64,000 nucleotides of DNA, from the NCBI GenBank assembly GCA_012976225.1, contig JAAVVG010000009.1, forward strand, positions 868,001 through 932,000, written 5' to 3'. Numbering within the stretch: position 1 is the stretch's first letter; every line of letters begins with the position of its first letter. This document shows positions 37,769 through 49,689 of the stretch, piece by piece. The notes under the pieces were generated by a model. That model saw only the letters and a program-made list of their open reading frames with translations. It was not told the DNA's origin and did no database searches. A program made the translations under genes and the position numbers. This stretch comes from Golubevia sp. BC0850. Its lineage: Eukaryota; Basidiomycota; Exobasidiomycetes; Golubeviales; Golubeviaceae.

Positions 37769-38427
37769 TCGTCGGGAAGAGACACCATGGGAGGCAGAAT
37801 AATTGAAGAGAAATTGATGGACGGATTCGATCGGACGAGGGATCGCGGATAGCTCGAGGGGTGGAATGGGAAGCGAAGGGAGGGAATCGTTCTTCTTTGT
37901 ATAGTTTTCCCCCCCTCTTTTTTTGTGCTCTTCGTACTTTTTCCTACCATATACCAAGCTGATTCACAGAAATCGTATTGATTTTTTTAATGAATTCAGA
38001 AACCTCAGCCAGACACCGGGGTTGATTTGTGACTCGGCTTCTTCAACCCTTGCGATTTGTTCTGTCTTCCTACTCTTCGAGGGTGGTTTTGTTGCTTCTC
38101 TTAATAGGCCCTTTGTGGAGTACCTGACCAAATGAAAGTGTTTGAGGAGATATAGCTTGAGGAGTCGAGCAAGAGCATAAGCCGAGTTGCACAAGAAAAC
38201 TTCTTTGTCCCACCGAATCACCGATTGATCTTCGTAACCGACCATTCATCGAAATGACCATGCCAGCAGTCATACATCCTAGAACCGGAAAGGGTAAGTG
38301 CAAAGGTTACCCTTTTCATAGGCAAAAGCTTGACCAGACGTTGTATAAACCGCTCATTCATCAATCGTCCATCTTCTTTCCACAGTCCTGGTTCGACTCA
38401 AAGTCTCCAGCTCACCACCGTCTTTAG
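37769..38427. other. Intergenic region, Yak1 3' and coiled-coil copy 2 5' side
   Basis: No coding pattern is seen. It should hold the Yak1 3' UTR (T-rich near 37910-37940) and the promoter of the gene at 38428. Confidence 0.4.
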
Positions 38428-39723
38428 ATGGACTACCCGCAAGATCGAGAATCAGCTCAGATCAAAGTTAGGAATGAGCTATGCATTGAGGTTGAGAAGG
38501 TCTCTGTAGCTCGTCCTCCGAATCAAAGAGGATCGACTTTGAATCTTCACCTCTTTCCGACTTCCTTCCTCTTCAAAGGTACTGGCTATTTCGGAGTCAG
38601 TGCCATAGCATCAATTGACAAGGACACAATACAAGACAGGTTTGTCGAATGGGATCCCAACTCGAAAGCAGAACCAGATCTCGTATTTCGTGATCTAAAG
38701 CCAAAGGAGTTTCAGACGCTCTCTGTAGCTGAATGGGTCTACTCCACCGACCGTGATGGTAACAAGAGCTTCAAGGTGAGCATGTGTCTGCGACCGATGG
38801 CTGAGCTTTGCCAGGCTAAATGCTGACTGACGTCTTGCTTTCCCTCTCAACTTTATCCTAGCCTCGATTGTTTTCTGTCCTATCCCTTAAGATCATCTTC
38901 GGTTTCAGTAATGCTGATGCTGGCAAAGTCCCCTACCTTAGCACTAGAATTATGGAACAGAGGGTCCATCCCTTCCTGGCTGAAAATCGACCTGCTCCAC
39001 CTACTCCAAGGCCACCAACTTCAAACAACGAGCGATCTACCTTCGTTCGTGACTTGAGCCCTATCCTACTGAGTCGGGCAAGGAGGAGTAGGAGTCCCTC
39101 AAGAGAATCGAGAGCCGAAACCCAGGCCTCTTCATCCTCTTCTGCACCTCCAACCAAACGATCTCGCTCTAGAGATTCAGACAGGCGTCGCGTCTCAAGA
39201 CATGACCGCGAAGATTCCACTCATAGATCTTCGGGTGGTAATAATGGATCTCATTCCAGTCATCCTTCAGGGGATCCGCCTAGAGGGAGGGAGTTGCGAA
39301 GAGAAGAGGAAAGGTTGACAGATCTTGAGAGGCAGCTTCAAAGAAAAAAAGATTTGGTGCGTGCCCTCCATGATTTGTTGACGTCGAAACCTTTCGATAT
39401 TGAGTAAGTCCGAAAAATCCTCTAAGCATGTTCTCTCCCTTCATTGCACCCTTCAGGAAGCCGAACTCGCTGCTCTCGAAGCTGAGATTCCGAAGTCGCT
39501 AAACCACGAGACCCCTGACACGGTCGTGAGCTCAGCTCACATCGTAGAGGACCAGAAGGAAGGGTCTTGTCCAAGCATCACTCAGAGATCTCGCGAGCCA
39601 GAGACTGAAGATCAAATTAAAGAACGTATGGCTCTTCGTCAACTTCAAATGCAAAATCCTCGTCCTCCTCTTTTAGGTCGTCATGTTTATCCACCTCTAC
39701 TCTTCTCTGATCACCCTGAATAG
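38428..39723 (+). CDS. Arg/Ser-rich coiled-coil protein, copy 2 (intact)
   Basis: Three exons (38428-38775, 38862-39356, 39457-39723) are fully in phase and give about 369 residues. I do not recognise the family. The first 150 residues look like a folded beta-rich domain (STLNLHLFPTSFLFKG, YFGVSAIASIDKDTIQDRF, DLVFRDLKPKEFQTLSVAEW). A disordered Arg/Ser-rich middle follows with RS dipeptides (RARRSRSPSRESR), which in other proteins suggests RNA-processing or nuclear roles. A short coiled coil then spans the last intron (LTDLERQLQRKKDL joined to EAELAALEAEIPKS). The donor of intron 2 is GTGCGT. Two damaged relatives lie at 21102-22486 and 61651-62019. Only this copy appears whole. Function unknown. 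Confidence 0.7.
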
Positions 39724-40177
39724 TACTCTAGAGCTGATAGTTCAGTCGTGGATTTTGCGTCGAGATCTGGAATCGATGACGGTAGAGCTCAAATGGCAAC
39801 ACAGACTCAGAAGAGCAAGTAAGGGGAAGAATTCAGTGGTAGTCAACGGAGAGAAGGCTTCTGTTGAGTGAGGTTCAGATTCGAGAAATTTCAGAGAGAA
39901 ACTTTAGTCTCTTGCGTTAGTCATGTCACCGTCAATCTTACATTTGTTTCTAAACTCAATCCGGTTCCTCTTCCTTCTGTGTCCTCTCGAGTTTCGTCTT
40001 TCCTTCTCGAGAGCACACAGCAGGAAGAGAGATGAGCTATGTATCAAAATCTAGATTGTTTTTGTGGTTATTCGCAACCCGATTAAGCTCGCAACAGTGG
40101 CCTCAAGGCTCTGTGACGCCTCGTGTCGACAGGTTCGTTGTCGCTTACTTTCTGCAATATGAGAAAACTTGGGCGAG
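39724..40177. other. Convergent spacer
   Basis: Downstream of coiled-coil copy 2 and of the minus-strand gene at 40178. Short open frames show nothing recognisable. Confidence 0.35.
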
Positions 40178-41053
40178 CTACATATAATAGCTCCTTTTGT
40201 TTCTCAAAACACAACGGAGCCTTGTTCGACGTACAAGCGAGAGCCAGATGTCGATCATTTTCCTAACCGCCAATTCTTTGAGAGCTAGAAGGCCTTTGCT
40301 CGAGAGAGAAGTAGAAAGCAGCATTTCTTCTGTAGAGTCTTGATCCCGAGGATCGGATTCTTTAGCCCAGTAGAGTAGTAGATGGAGAACCTCGACGTTT
40401 GTAAAGGTGGCCACTAGCTCCTCTCTCCTCATGTTTCTCAGCAAAGCCCCGTCCAAAATGCCGATCTTGAAGTCGATGCAACAGAGAGAAGCGTAGTGTC
40501 TCTGAATCTGTCGAAAGAAGAGTCAAGAAGATGGTAAAAAGTCGGATAACACAAAGCAAAGAGGAAAAGAGCTTGTGACTATATTCACCTTCTTCCTCTT
40601 TCTCTTTTCTCTTGAATCTCTTTCCAACCTTTCCCGCGCTCCTCTTTCTCGGCCCAGCTCCTGATGAAACCGACGACTAGAGGAGACAAATCCTCAGGTA
40701 GATTACTGAAGGTTTTCGACTCCCCTTGTGGACTTGTGATGCTATGCTGTTGACTGAAAAGGTGAAGCAAGAAAGGAAAAGTGGAATCAGAATCAAGCTT
40801 GAAGCTCGCCTCACCTCATACTGCGTAGAAGCGAGAAAGCATGGATGTTGTCTTTCTCCTCACTTTCATCTCTTAGAGAGACCAAGATTGATGACGAAAG
40901 TTGGAAGAGCGGAAGTTGAGGTGCGATGGTTCGAGAAGGAAGAGAGAAAAGGCCCGAGTTTTCTTTCCAATCGCGACTCGCGAGCCATCGCAGACCCCCT
41001 TTCGAAGTCACCTTTCTCTGGCAATATGCGAGAAAGGAAGATGATTTGATCAA
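40178..41053 (-). CDS. Uncharacterised minus-strand gene, perhaps BTB-like
   Basis: Three minus-strand open blocks in order could form one gene. The first starts at 41053 (MIKSSSFLAYCQRKVTSKGG) and runs to about 40815. The second, about 40760-40600, contains SNLPEDLSPLVVGFIRSWAE. The third, about 40500-40178, contains ASLCCIDFKIGIL, LRNMRREELVATFTNVEVLH and ALKELAVRKMIDIWLSLVRR. The helical third block faintly resembles the end of BTB/POZ domains in fungal MATH/BTB-type proteins, but I see no decisive motif. Introns with GTGAGT-type donors would join the blocks; I could not fix every boundary. It could also be a decaying gene. Confidence 0.3.
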
Positions 41054-42235
41054 TGAGTTCAGATCAAGACGATTTCGAAAAGAAACGGTTGGAAAGACGA
41101 TTGGTGTCGGTTGGTCATGGAGCTGAGTGCATTGTTAAGCTCTCCAACCTTCAAACCTTAATCGGCTGTTCCCTCCTATTCTACTTTTCTGCCACCTCTC
41201 CTATTCAGGAGTACTCTTTTGAACTCTCTCAATAGATCTTGTTGGTGAGAAACGGTAACTTTGAGCATCTTGCAAGTCAGAAGTGTCCTGTTTCAGACGC
41301 CTCGCAGTGTTCTCAACCACCTCCACTCCTCCTTCTTAACACCCTCAGATCTCTGGTGCAAATGTTCCCAATGAGTGGGTCTATTGAGTAGAACGCCGTG
41401 ACTTTCTTAGCTTCAAAAGTAGAAGAAGGTGAGGTTGTCGCTTATTTGAGATCTAGTCAACCTTTCCGTGGATCTAATCTGGCAAACTTCTAATCTCTTT
41501 TACCTCTGTTTACCTCAGTTGAATTGATTCCAGCAATCGTAGATGCCGCAAACAAACGTTTCGACCTTCTCTCAGACGTCAAAGCCATGCAATTCTGAGA
41601 AATCACTTCTGCGTACGACGTTGTTTCCACATTTTGTAAGTCTTTGATTCTTGCTTTCAAGATTTCTCCGAATGACCCCCAATTCGCTGTGGGCTGAAGT
41701 GATCTCGGTTTCCACCTTTCTTTCATAGCCTCGACCGGGTTTCTACTTCTAGATGACCCTCCGAATTTGAAGAGAAGATCGATTTCAGAGAACTGATAAG
41801 ACATAGAAAGAAGGCAATTTGAAAAGAAGCAAAGGTCTCTTCTTTTCCTGAGTCTTCTTTAATGTGGAAGAAGCCTTATTAGAATCCAAAAGCAATGAAA
41901 CGTCAAACAAAGCTTCATGAGATGAAGAGAGTACGAGTCTGTTTTTTTTTGTCCTTTTGTTTTGTCCTGAGAGAATCTGAACGATAGTCTTTATTCTTTT
42001 CGCATTGAAGTTGATCAACCTCAAAAGCTCGTAGGCCCCCTGTCCGAAACAAGCATGCGAGCTTGCGGTCACGAAAGGTTATCGAAGTGGCTCTCAGGAG
42101 AAAGATGGAATTCAATTGTGACACTAAGGATAAGATGCAAGACGGACAAGACTCAAAGGGAACAGAAGAACAAGGAAGAAACTAGAATGCAGGGGCTAGA
42201 ATTTTCTAGACGTGTGAAATTGAAGCCTGAGAATG
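41054..42235. other. Region without a confident gene
   Basis: Minus-strand open stretches at 41490-41804 (starts MSYQFSEIDLLFKFGGSS) and 41785-42072 overlap at their ends and could be remnants of one short gene, but neither resembles a family I know. Confidence 0.3.
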
Positions 42236-44008
42236 CTAATCAGAAGAAGGTAAAGCTAAATGTGAACTTGTTCCAGCATTTGAATTTGCATTCCCGTTCT
42301 GACTAAGAGCTTCTTGTTGCGGGGCAGTCGTTGAAGTAGGAGGTTGAAAAACAGAAGGTTGCTGCTGTTGTGGTACTTGAGGTGGAGCTTGTAGACTTGA
42401 ACTTGATTCATCATTCATTTCAAAATCTTCATCCCGACTCTGATTTCCATTCCCAGCTGATCCAACCCCATCTTCTTCTCCCACACTTTTCCTCCCAATT
42501 CTTCTTCCGGATCTTGAAGTTTGAGCTTCGCTTGATTCTCCTCCGGCTCCATTTCCAGCGGTCCTGGAAGTTCCACTTATTTCTCCCACATATTCACCTG
42601 TAGCTCCATTGGCAGATGGATTTCCTTTCTTGTTGAGCTTCTTTCCTCCGGGTCCAAGATGCGCATGAGTTTGGATACTCTCAGCGAAAGCTTTGAGATG
42701 TGGATCCACCGTTCCATCTGGACGATTTAGAAGATCTTCAACTGCTCCTACTTCCAATAAATGAGAAGCTTCTTGTCTTCGATTCCTTTGTGCTAGAGCG
42801 GCTGAGAGTGGCATGGTTGTTGGGACGATTTCTGATTGAAGAGAAGGCGCGGAGGAGCGAAGAGGGTCGACGGGGAAGGGAAAGAAAAGAGGGAAGATCG
42901 GGGTAGAAGAAGAAGGAGGGAGGGATTCGAGGTTAGATGATAGATCGAGACAGGAATGAAAGGAGGAAGGGAGCCAGAGATGAAATCTCACATCTCCCAA
43001 TTTGCTTTCGTTCAGAAAGACTTTCATCGGCACCATCGTCATCAAAGACCGACAAGGAAATACTAACCTTTCAAGAAACCAAGATGCCAACGTTGTTCGA
43101 CAGCATTTGATAGATCGTTGTAGTTCACTGCTTTGCGTTTTGCGGCTTTAGCGTACATGTAACCGGTCTCTGCAAAATGTTTGATAAATTGTTCCTACAA
43201 GATGATCAGAGCATGAAAAGATTGGGAGAGGGGAAGTGAATCAGAAACGGAAAATGGAAAAGAAGGTCGCGAGGAAGGAGAGTAGGACTCACTGTGGCAA
43301 TGCTAATCAAGAAAGTGGCTTCTTTGGAACAGATGTCGACTTCGTTATCAGCCTAGTAAGAACAGAGAAAGAGGGGAAAGGAGGAAACGGGTTATAGATG
43401 TTTATTGATTGGAAGATGAGAGATGAGGGATTGAGGTTGAGCTGCCCGACGTTTTGGACGATCGCTTCGAAGAACTCGAGGATTGACGCTTTATCAATAG
43501 TTTCACTTGCTGACTGAGCACATACGCTTGAAGCAGCAGAGGTGATCTATCTAGAAGCAGAGACCCTTCCTCCTCGAGGGCTTGCCAACATCCAACCAGC
43601 AGCTCTTCACTTCTCTAGACGTCGATCGCAAAAGTCCCTCTTTAGGATGATTTCTCACTCCGATCATTTTGATACCTTCTCCGCAGGTAGAGATTCCTGT
43701 GGCTAGCCTTGCCAATCTATCTACCTTCCCTTGACCCTTGGCTGCACCTCTGCTACCTCTCGCTCGATCTGTTTCGGGAGGATTGGATTCCCTGTCGCCA
43801 AAATAAAAGAGATTGATTGACGTACCTTTATGATTCTTCCAACTCTAGCTACAGGGAGAACAGTAGTACCCTTTGCTCTTGCTGGACCTGCTTCCTTTGG
43901 TTTCATCTTTTTCTTCTCCTTTGGTGGAGGCATGGAAGTTGGAGATTGTTCACCTATATCCTCTGGAGGTGGTGGCGAGACTGAGCCTTGACTATCTAAA
44001 TCTGACAT
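42236..44008 (-). CDS. DPB3: Histone-fold protein, DNA polymerase epsilon subunit Dpb3/CHRAC type
   Basis: Four exons (44008-43826, 43352-43293, 43194-43068, 42831-42236) are in phase and give about 321 residues. After a Pro/Lys-rich leader comes a histone fold: LPVARVGRIIK, ADNEVDICSKEATFLISIAT, EQFIKHFAETGYMYAKAAKR and KAVNYNDLSNAVEQ. This pattern (P-x-x-R-V-x-x-I-I-K then A-x-K-R-K-x-V-x-Y-x-D-L) is that of Dpb3/CHRAC-type subunits, which pair with Dpb4 and serve polymerase epsilon and ISWI remodelling complexes in the nucleus. The C-terminal part, after SAALAQRNRRQEAS, is long, disordered and Ser/Gln-rich, unlike the short yeast protein. Dpb3 and CHRAC forms cannot be told apart here. It is divergent from KU70, with 173 bp between start codons. 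Confidence 0.8.
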
Positions 44009-44181
44009 GATGTAGGAAAGTTTTGCAGTTAAAGTTGAGGATGATGCTGGTCTTTGGGGTGCAAGAGTTTCAGGGGATCGCGACGTGTACGAAGTTGGAC
44101 TTGGACGTTCTTCTCATCTCAAACCATTCTCTAAAAACTCTTTCAGAATTCTAATTCAAACAAAGATTAAAATTTACAAAG
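44009..44181. promoter_or_regulatory. Short divergent promoter, DPB3-like gene and KU70
   Basis: The 173-bp gap between two start codons on opposite strands must contain both promoters. Both genes serve DNA replication or repair, so shared control is possible, but no specific site is recognised. Confidence 0.4.
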
Positions 44182-47100
44182 ATGTCATCAAACGAAGATT
44201 CAGATGGAGACGAAGTCTTGGCTGAATTCAACGTAAGTCATTCACTATTCCTTCCCCTTCGTCCATTTCAAAGACCACTCATTCAATTCTCTCTCTTCTT
44301 TACTCTTGATCTCATCTCTTACCTATGTCCTTCTATAGAGTCAGAACACCAAGGCTACAACTTTATACTGTATAGATGCAGGTCCAAACATGCAAGAGAT
44401 CAATCCAGACTCCAAAGGCAAATTCGACGATGACGAACAATCGTTAGAAATGACTCATCTCTTCATGGCAGTCGATGGTGTCATTCAAAGGATGAAAACT
44501 ATGTTGATCACAAATCCAGAAGATAACGTCGGAATCATGCTTTACAATACTGTGAGTGTAACGAGATGAGAAGGGACGCACAGCTCTTCGCTTTAGACCT
44601 TTCTTTGCAACTCCTTGCGCTTTCTCTTGCTCTCCAATGTCTTTCACTTACATCTTTAGCTTTATGCTTCATTCGAAGACGCGTTACTCCAGTGAACCTT
44701 GCAAGATTGACGTTATCTCACCGACTCTCTCTCCTCCTTCTCGACCATGCAGCTCGAAACAGACATTCAACCTTATTGTGGAAAAGCCAGAAGCTCTCGT
44801 CATTGTAAAGTTCTAATGCCTTTGACTCAAGTCGGTGTTCAGCCCATCACGAAAGTCATGCAGATTTTGGAGAGTGAGTGATTGTGATTCCTTCTGCCTC
44901 TGTCGACTTTCCTCTTTCCTCCTTTTTCGTCTTCCTGTCAGATTTATCGAAATTCAGAGATTCTAGAATTCAAATCAACAGTCCAGTGAGGCAATTCTTA
45001 CCTCTCGATAGACACTAACTTTTCTCTATTCTTTCTTGACCAAAATCTCATCTAGATGTTCGTGAGGGTTCGACATGGACTGAACAAGGTTATGCTCCAT
45101 ATCCAAAGGATCCCACCATTGACAAGTATATCAAGAATGGGTGGTACATGTTGAAACAAGCGTGAGTTGAGATTCGAGGTTATTGCCGCTATTGAAGTAA
45201 CGCTTTGGCTAATTCTCTTCTCCCTTCCGATTCCTTCATCTGAAACCCAAATCCGGACCTGGATCTGCTTCAACGCGCTTTGATCTGTTTTCAATGCTCA
45301 CAGTGGAAAAACTCTTCGCAATTGCGTCATCATCACCAACAGAGATGACCCCTATGGACCTGGACGTCAAATGGATGCTACTACCAACGCGATGAGAACC
45401 ATTTCTGTAAGTGAGAAGGGTACAATGTTGCTCTTCGACTTCTTTGCTTCTTCTAGTGTGGTTCTCCCAGTTGCGAGTCGAGCTCTCACTTCATCTCATT
45501 CCTGCTCGCTGTCTACTCTCACAGAGTTACTCCAGCTTCAACATTCGTTTTGCTCTTTACGCTATCAGTTCAAAAGAGCACAAGTTTGATGCTACTCAGT
45601 TTTGGTCTGTGAGTCTCAGCCGCACTTGACGTGTCGATCTGATCGAATTCAAGTTTCTGACGCTCCCTCCATTCTCCTCCTTGACCTCACCTCCAAATCG
45701 AGCAGTACATCTTCTCCGACTCAGCAGAAGACGAAGATGATGGAACCGGAAAACAATCTGATACTATCCTCAACGCCGCTACGACTTTCGAGAGTTTCAA
45801 AACAGACATAGCAACAAAGCAAGCTCCAAAGAGAACTTCTTTCTCTATTCCGATGACCATTGGAGAGAATGGTATCACGTGTGACATAGAAGGGTGAGTT
45901 CCACCTCTATGCTTTTTCTTCTAGTTTTGGAACTTCGACCTCAACATGAATTCTTGTTCATCTCCTAACAGTTACGCCTTGATAGTCCCAGCCACTAAAA
46001 GAAAGGCTATCAGCGTATGGATAAATCCAGCTAATCCATCAGAAACCGAAAAAGTGGTAAAAATGCCTTATTATCAATGTCAAGATACTGGAACCACTTT
46101 GTCTAATTTGGAAGAACAAACTGAGAAGGTTATCGAATTTGGAAGTACTTCTGGTGCTAAAGGTCATGCTTCTTTGAGTAGAGAATGTCACGAGAGCTTG
46201 AAAGTTGGTGGGATGACTGAAAGTGGTGAGTGCTTTGAGTGAAAGAGAAAGTTGAGGAATTGGGAAACGCTGGTCCAGGAACTGACACTCGGTGAATCGC
46301 CTCACTTGGAACTTTTTCTCATCATTAGAACTTCGTATTCTAGGTTTCAAGGATCCGGATTCTCTGCTTCGTAGAGAACACAATATCAAGCATTCTTACT
46401 TTCTCTTTCCAAGTACAAGCGTGAGTTGACGCTTCAGATCAGATCAGATCAAATCTCGATTGGTCGACATCTGTTCTTTCGAGGCTTGCCTTTCAACTTT
46501 GCCTTCTTTCACCACGTCTTTCGACAGAGTGCCACCAACGTTAGAATCTTCTCTTCCCTTTATCAATCGATGGCAAAGAAGAACAGAGCCGCTCTAGGAG
46601 TCATCAGAATGAGAAAGGGAAGCTCTCCGTTCTTCTGTGCTATCATTCCTCAAGTGAGTTCGCCTACGAAGCTGCTTTCAAATCTCCAATCGCCATTTTC
46701 CTGATTTTCTCGACTTTTGATCGTCCGTTCACTCTTTCAGGCAAGCAAAAATGATCCTATCACTCCAGAGGGATTGGTTCTGATTCCACTACCTTTCGCT
46801 GATGACATCAGATCTTTCCCAGACCCAAAGAAAGATTCTTTCTTGACTCTACCTGGTGAGTTGCAATTGGAGAGACTGTCCTGTTCCCCTTTCTGAGAGC
46901 TTACCCTCTTTTCTCTTGTGAACTTCTCCCTCCTGATCTGCTGGCTCCCTCGCAGCCAACGACGACCAAATCAATGCCATGATCAAAGTAGCTCAAAAGC
47001 TAACGTTGAAAAGAGACTTTGATCCTCATTCTTACAAGAACCCCGAATTGGTTTATCAAGATCTAGTACTTCTTGCTTGTGCTTTTGAAGAAGAGATTCC

Positions 47101-47594
47101 AGATCCTCCAGCTGAGGACATCTCTCCGAACTACGAGACTATTGAGGTAAGTCTGAGAGACAGTACTTTCGCCTCCTCTGACCTTCTGATAACTAAATTC
47201 ATCAATCTTATCTCCTTCTCCGACTTTGACTTATCCCACAGGAAAGAGCTGGTAATCTCATCTCTGCTTTCAATAAGCTCTTGTTCGCGGACGATAGATC
47301 TTCGGGGTCGGCCAGAGGGATCAGAGCGGGCGTCCTCAAGAGACACAATGACGGACAGTTAGAGAGAGTGAGTCTTGAAAAGCTAGAGGCAGGGACCCGC
47401 CTAGACGACTTAGTTTCTCTTGGAAGCTGTTACCCACGTTACTGACCACTTGTCTCTCCGCCCTTCTCTTCCAATCCTTTCCCTTAATTAAGATGACCGT
47501 GGTCGATCTCAGGGACGCCTGCAAAGCTTTCGGCCTTCCAGTCAGCGGGAAGAAGCAGGATTTGATCGAAAGACTTGATGGATCACTACAGTAG
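44182..47594 (+). CDS. KU70: Ku70 subunit of the DNA-end-binding Ku heterodimer
   Basis: Ku70 pairs with Ku80, binds DNA ends in non-homologous end joining, and also acts at telomeres. About 14 exons fit. The N-terminal von Willebrand-like domain is marked by an acidic leader, then TTLYCIDAGPNMQEI, LFMAVDGVIQRMKTMLITNP and DNVGIMLYNT. The Ku core follows (FSIPMTIGENGITCDIEGYA, then LRILGFKDPDSLLRREHNIK and HSYFLFPST, then FSSLYQSMAKKNRAALGVI, then SSPFFCAIIPQ). At the C-terminus there is a SAP DNA-binding motif (MTVVDLRDACKAFGLPVSGK). The start at 44182 gives the acidic MSSNEDSDGDEVLAEFN. The short exons and many introns of 50-110 bp match the other genes here. Very secure. Confidence 0.93.
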
Positions 47595-47886
47595 ACGAAA
47601 GAAATACTTCCCTTGTCTCAATTGTCTCCCTCTCTGCCTTTTCATCCTCCATGTCTTCTTGTTCCCTGAATTTGTTAATCTGTATTCTATCCGCCTCGCT
47701 AATGTCTCGCTTGAAATCATTCACTTCGTGAAGTTGGAGAAAAGTGGAAACGAGAGAGAACCACGACTGAAGATCTTGATACAGATGACCTAGATTTCAT
47801 TTCAAACGCAACAGAAATTTAAATCAGAACTTGCTACATCGATTCAATTAGACAACGAGCGATTCTTTTCAACAGATTCGGAACGC

Positions 47887-49414
47887 TTAAAGTTTGGATC
47901 CGGTAATCAGCTCCTTCAAACCCTTTGGGTCGAGAGAAGACTGAGGGTAAGGAAGCCATGGACCAGGGAAGTGCTGTTGGAAAGAGATGGGGGAGAAGAA
48001 AGAAATCAGAAGTAGGTGGTCATCAGCAAGGCGGCAGATGAAAGGGGACGTCATTGGATACCCACCTGTCCTCCTCCGTCAACAACCTGGAGTAGAGTGA
48101 AAATAAACAGTGAAGATGAGGGATCAGATCCTAAAATTGATTTTTGATATAGCTGAGAGCGAATGAGAGAGAGATGACTCCAAAGACTCACGAATTTAGA
48201 TCCAGTGATCCAGTTTCCAGCTTCACTGAAGAGATAAACACAGATGTTGGCAATATCACTTGGCTTTCCAACCTTTTGAAGCGGTAGAGTGCTAGCAATA
48301 GCGTCTTGAGCACCTTTCATCGATAGACGATCAGCTCCTTCAGTTCCGCCAATCATTCCAGGAGCAACGACGTTGGATCTGACTCCGAGAGGACCCATCT
48401 CCACTGCAAGGACTTGAGACAGAGCATCAACGCCAGCTTTGGCGCTTGAAGCAGCTGATTGCCATGGAATACCAGTATATTGAAGCGTAGCTGAGACGTG
48501 AAGATATGAACCACGAGTCTTTTTGAGATGATCCATTGTTGCCTTGATGGTGTTGTAGGTACCTGTAAGATGATAAGTATCCATTAGGATTTGGAAGTGA
48601 ATAAGGAATGATAGCAAAGCCAGCGAGAGAGAGAATCCTTGAGAGGTTTCAAGCTTGGCGGCTTCGATGTCATCTTCAACTCACCAAGAAGATCAATCTC
48701 CATCACAGTCTTGAATCCATTTTCAGAGATTCCTTCGATCTATTACGGAATGTCCAACAGAAGGAGAAGGGAAGGAGAAAAGACATGCTACTCGGTGAGC
48801 TCTTCGGGGTCAGGAGCATTCGCTGAATTCACGAGGGAGGTAGAATGGACTACTCACTGGAGCGAGGAAGTTGCCCGCAGCTCCGCAAATGACATTGTCA
48901 ATCTTTCCATAAGATTCGATTGTCTATGATAGAGAGTTTTCCGACCCCCGAGGGGGGGGGGAGAATCGTGAGACGTTAGCTGAATGAGGAAGGACGAAGG
49001 CGGGATTCCCTCTTACTTCTTTTTTGAACTCACCTTGGCTACAGCAGTCTTCATATCTTCTGGCTTTCTAACATCTCCAGCACTGAAGATGCATTTGGTT
49101 CCATTGCCAGCGTCTTTCTCCATTTGCTTGGCTGTGGCTTGAAGCTTATCAGCTTTGCGTCCCATGATACAAGCTGACATTCCATGGCGCATGAGGGCTA
49201 GTACCATTCCGTAGCAGATTCCATTAGGTCCGCTTGCTCTAAGGAGATGAGAAGTAAGGAAGGAGTTAGCAAGGCAGGCACACTCTGACAGTTGAAGGAA
49301 ATGTCGAACTCACCCGGTAGCAAAGACGACCTTTCCTTTCAAGATATCGTTCTTGAAGATGGCAGTTGACTCGACTGATGGCAAGGTGACTGGCTGAGGT
49401 TCATTGTCAGACAT
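47887..49414 (-). CDS. SPS19: Peroxisomal 2,4-dienoyl-CoA reductase (SDR family)
   Basis: NADPH-dependent reductase needed to degrade unsaturated fatty acids with even-numbered double bonds by peroxisomal beta-oxidation. Seven exons are in phase (49414-49314, 49238-49034, 48923-48858, 48739-48685, 48562-48192, 48086-48066, 47973-47887), giving about 301 residues, close to yeast Sps19. SDR marks are the nucleotide-binding loop VVFATGASGPNGIC, RHGMSACIMGR, the NAG-like motif VICGAAGNFLAP, the catalytic Ser region SYLHVSATLQYTGIPWQ, and AKAGVDALSQVLAVEMGPLG. The protein ends in GSKL, a canonical PTS1 signal. As in other 2,4-dienoyl-CoA reductases, the usual Tyr-x-x-x-Lys is altered: S-A-A-S-S-A-K has Ser where Tyr would be. 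Exon 6 is only 21 nt (VVDGGGQ). Divergent from ATG22. Confidence 0.95.
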
Positions 49415-49417
49415 GGT

Positions 49418-49456
49418 GTTGATAATTAGTGTTGATAATTAGTGTTGATAATTAAT
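49418..49456. repeat. 13-bp tandem repeat, three copies, next to the SPS19 start codon
   Basis: Unit GTTGATAATTAGT at 49418-49430, repeated exactly at 49431-49443, and again at 49444-49456 with changes in the last two bases. It begins four bases upstream of the SPS19 start codon (minus strand), so it lies in the 5' leader or core promoter. Confidence 0.9.
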
Positions 49457-49689
49457 GAAGTTGGGGAGGAAAGAAGAGAAAGGACTGTTTGAGTTCAAGA
49501 AGCAAAGGTAAATGAAGACTTCCGGCTTCCGGGAACGGGAAAGATGGAAGCGAAACGCGAAGCGCTAGCTGACCCGCTGACGAACACGCCGTTACGTAAC
49601 CTTCTCGATATCTCAATTTAGCTCTGTGCGCTCAGAATCAAATTTTGCCAAACTGCCAACCCAAAGACCAAACATCGATTGCAGAAAAC

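Noticed and set aside
48608-48930. Plus-strand frames opposite the reductase gene
   Set aside because: They are antisense of exons and introns of the minus-strand reductase, whose seven exons fit fully.
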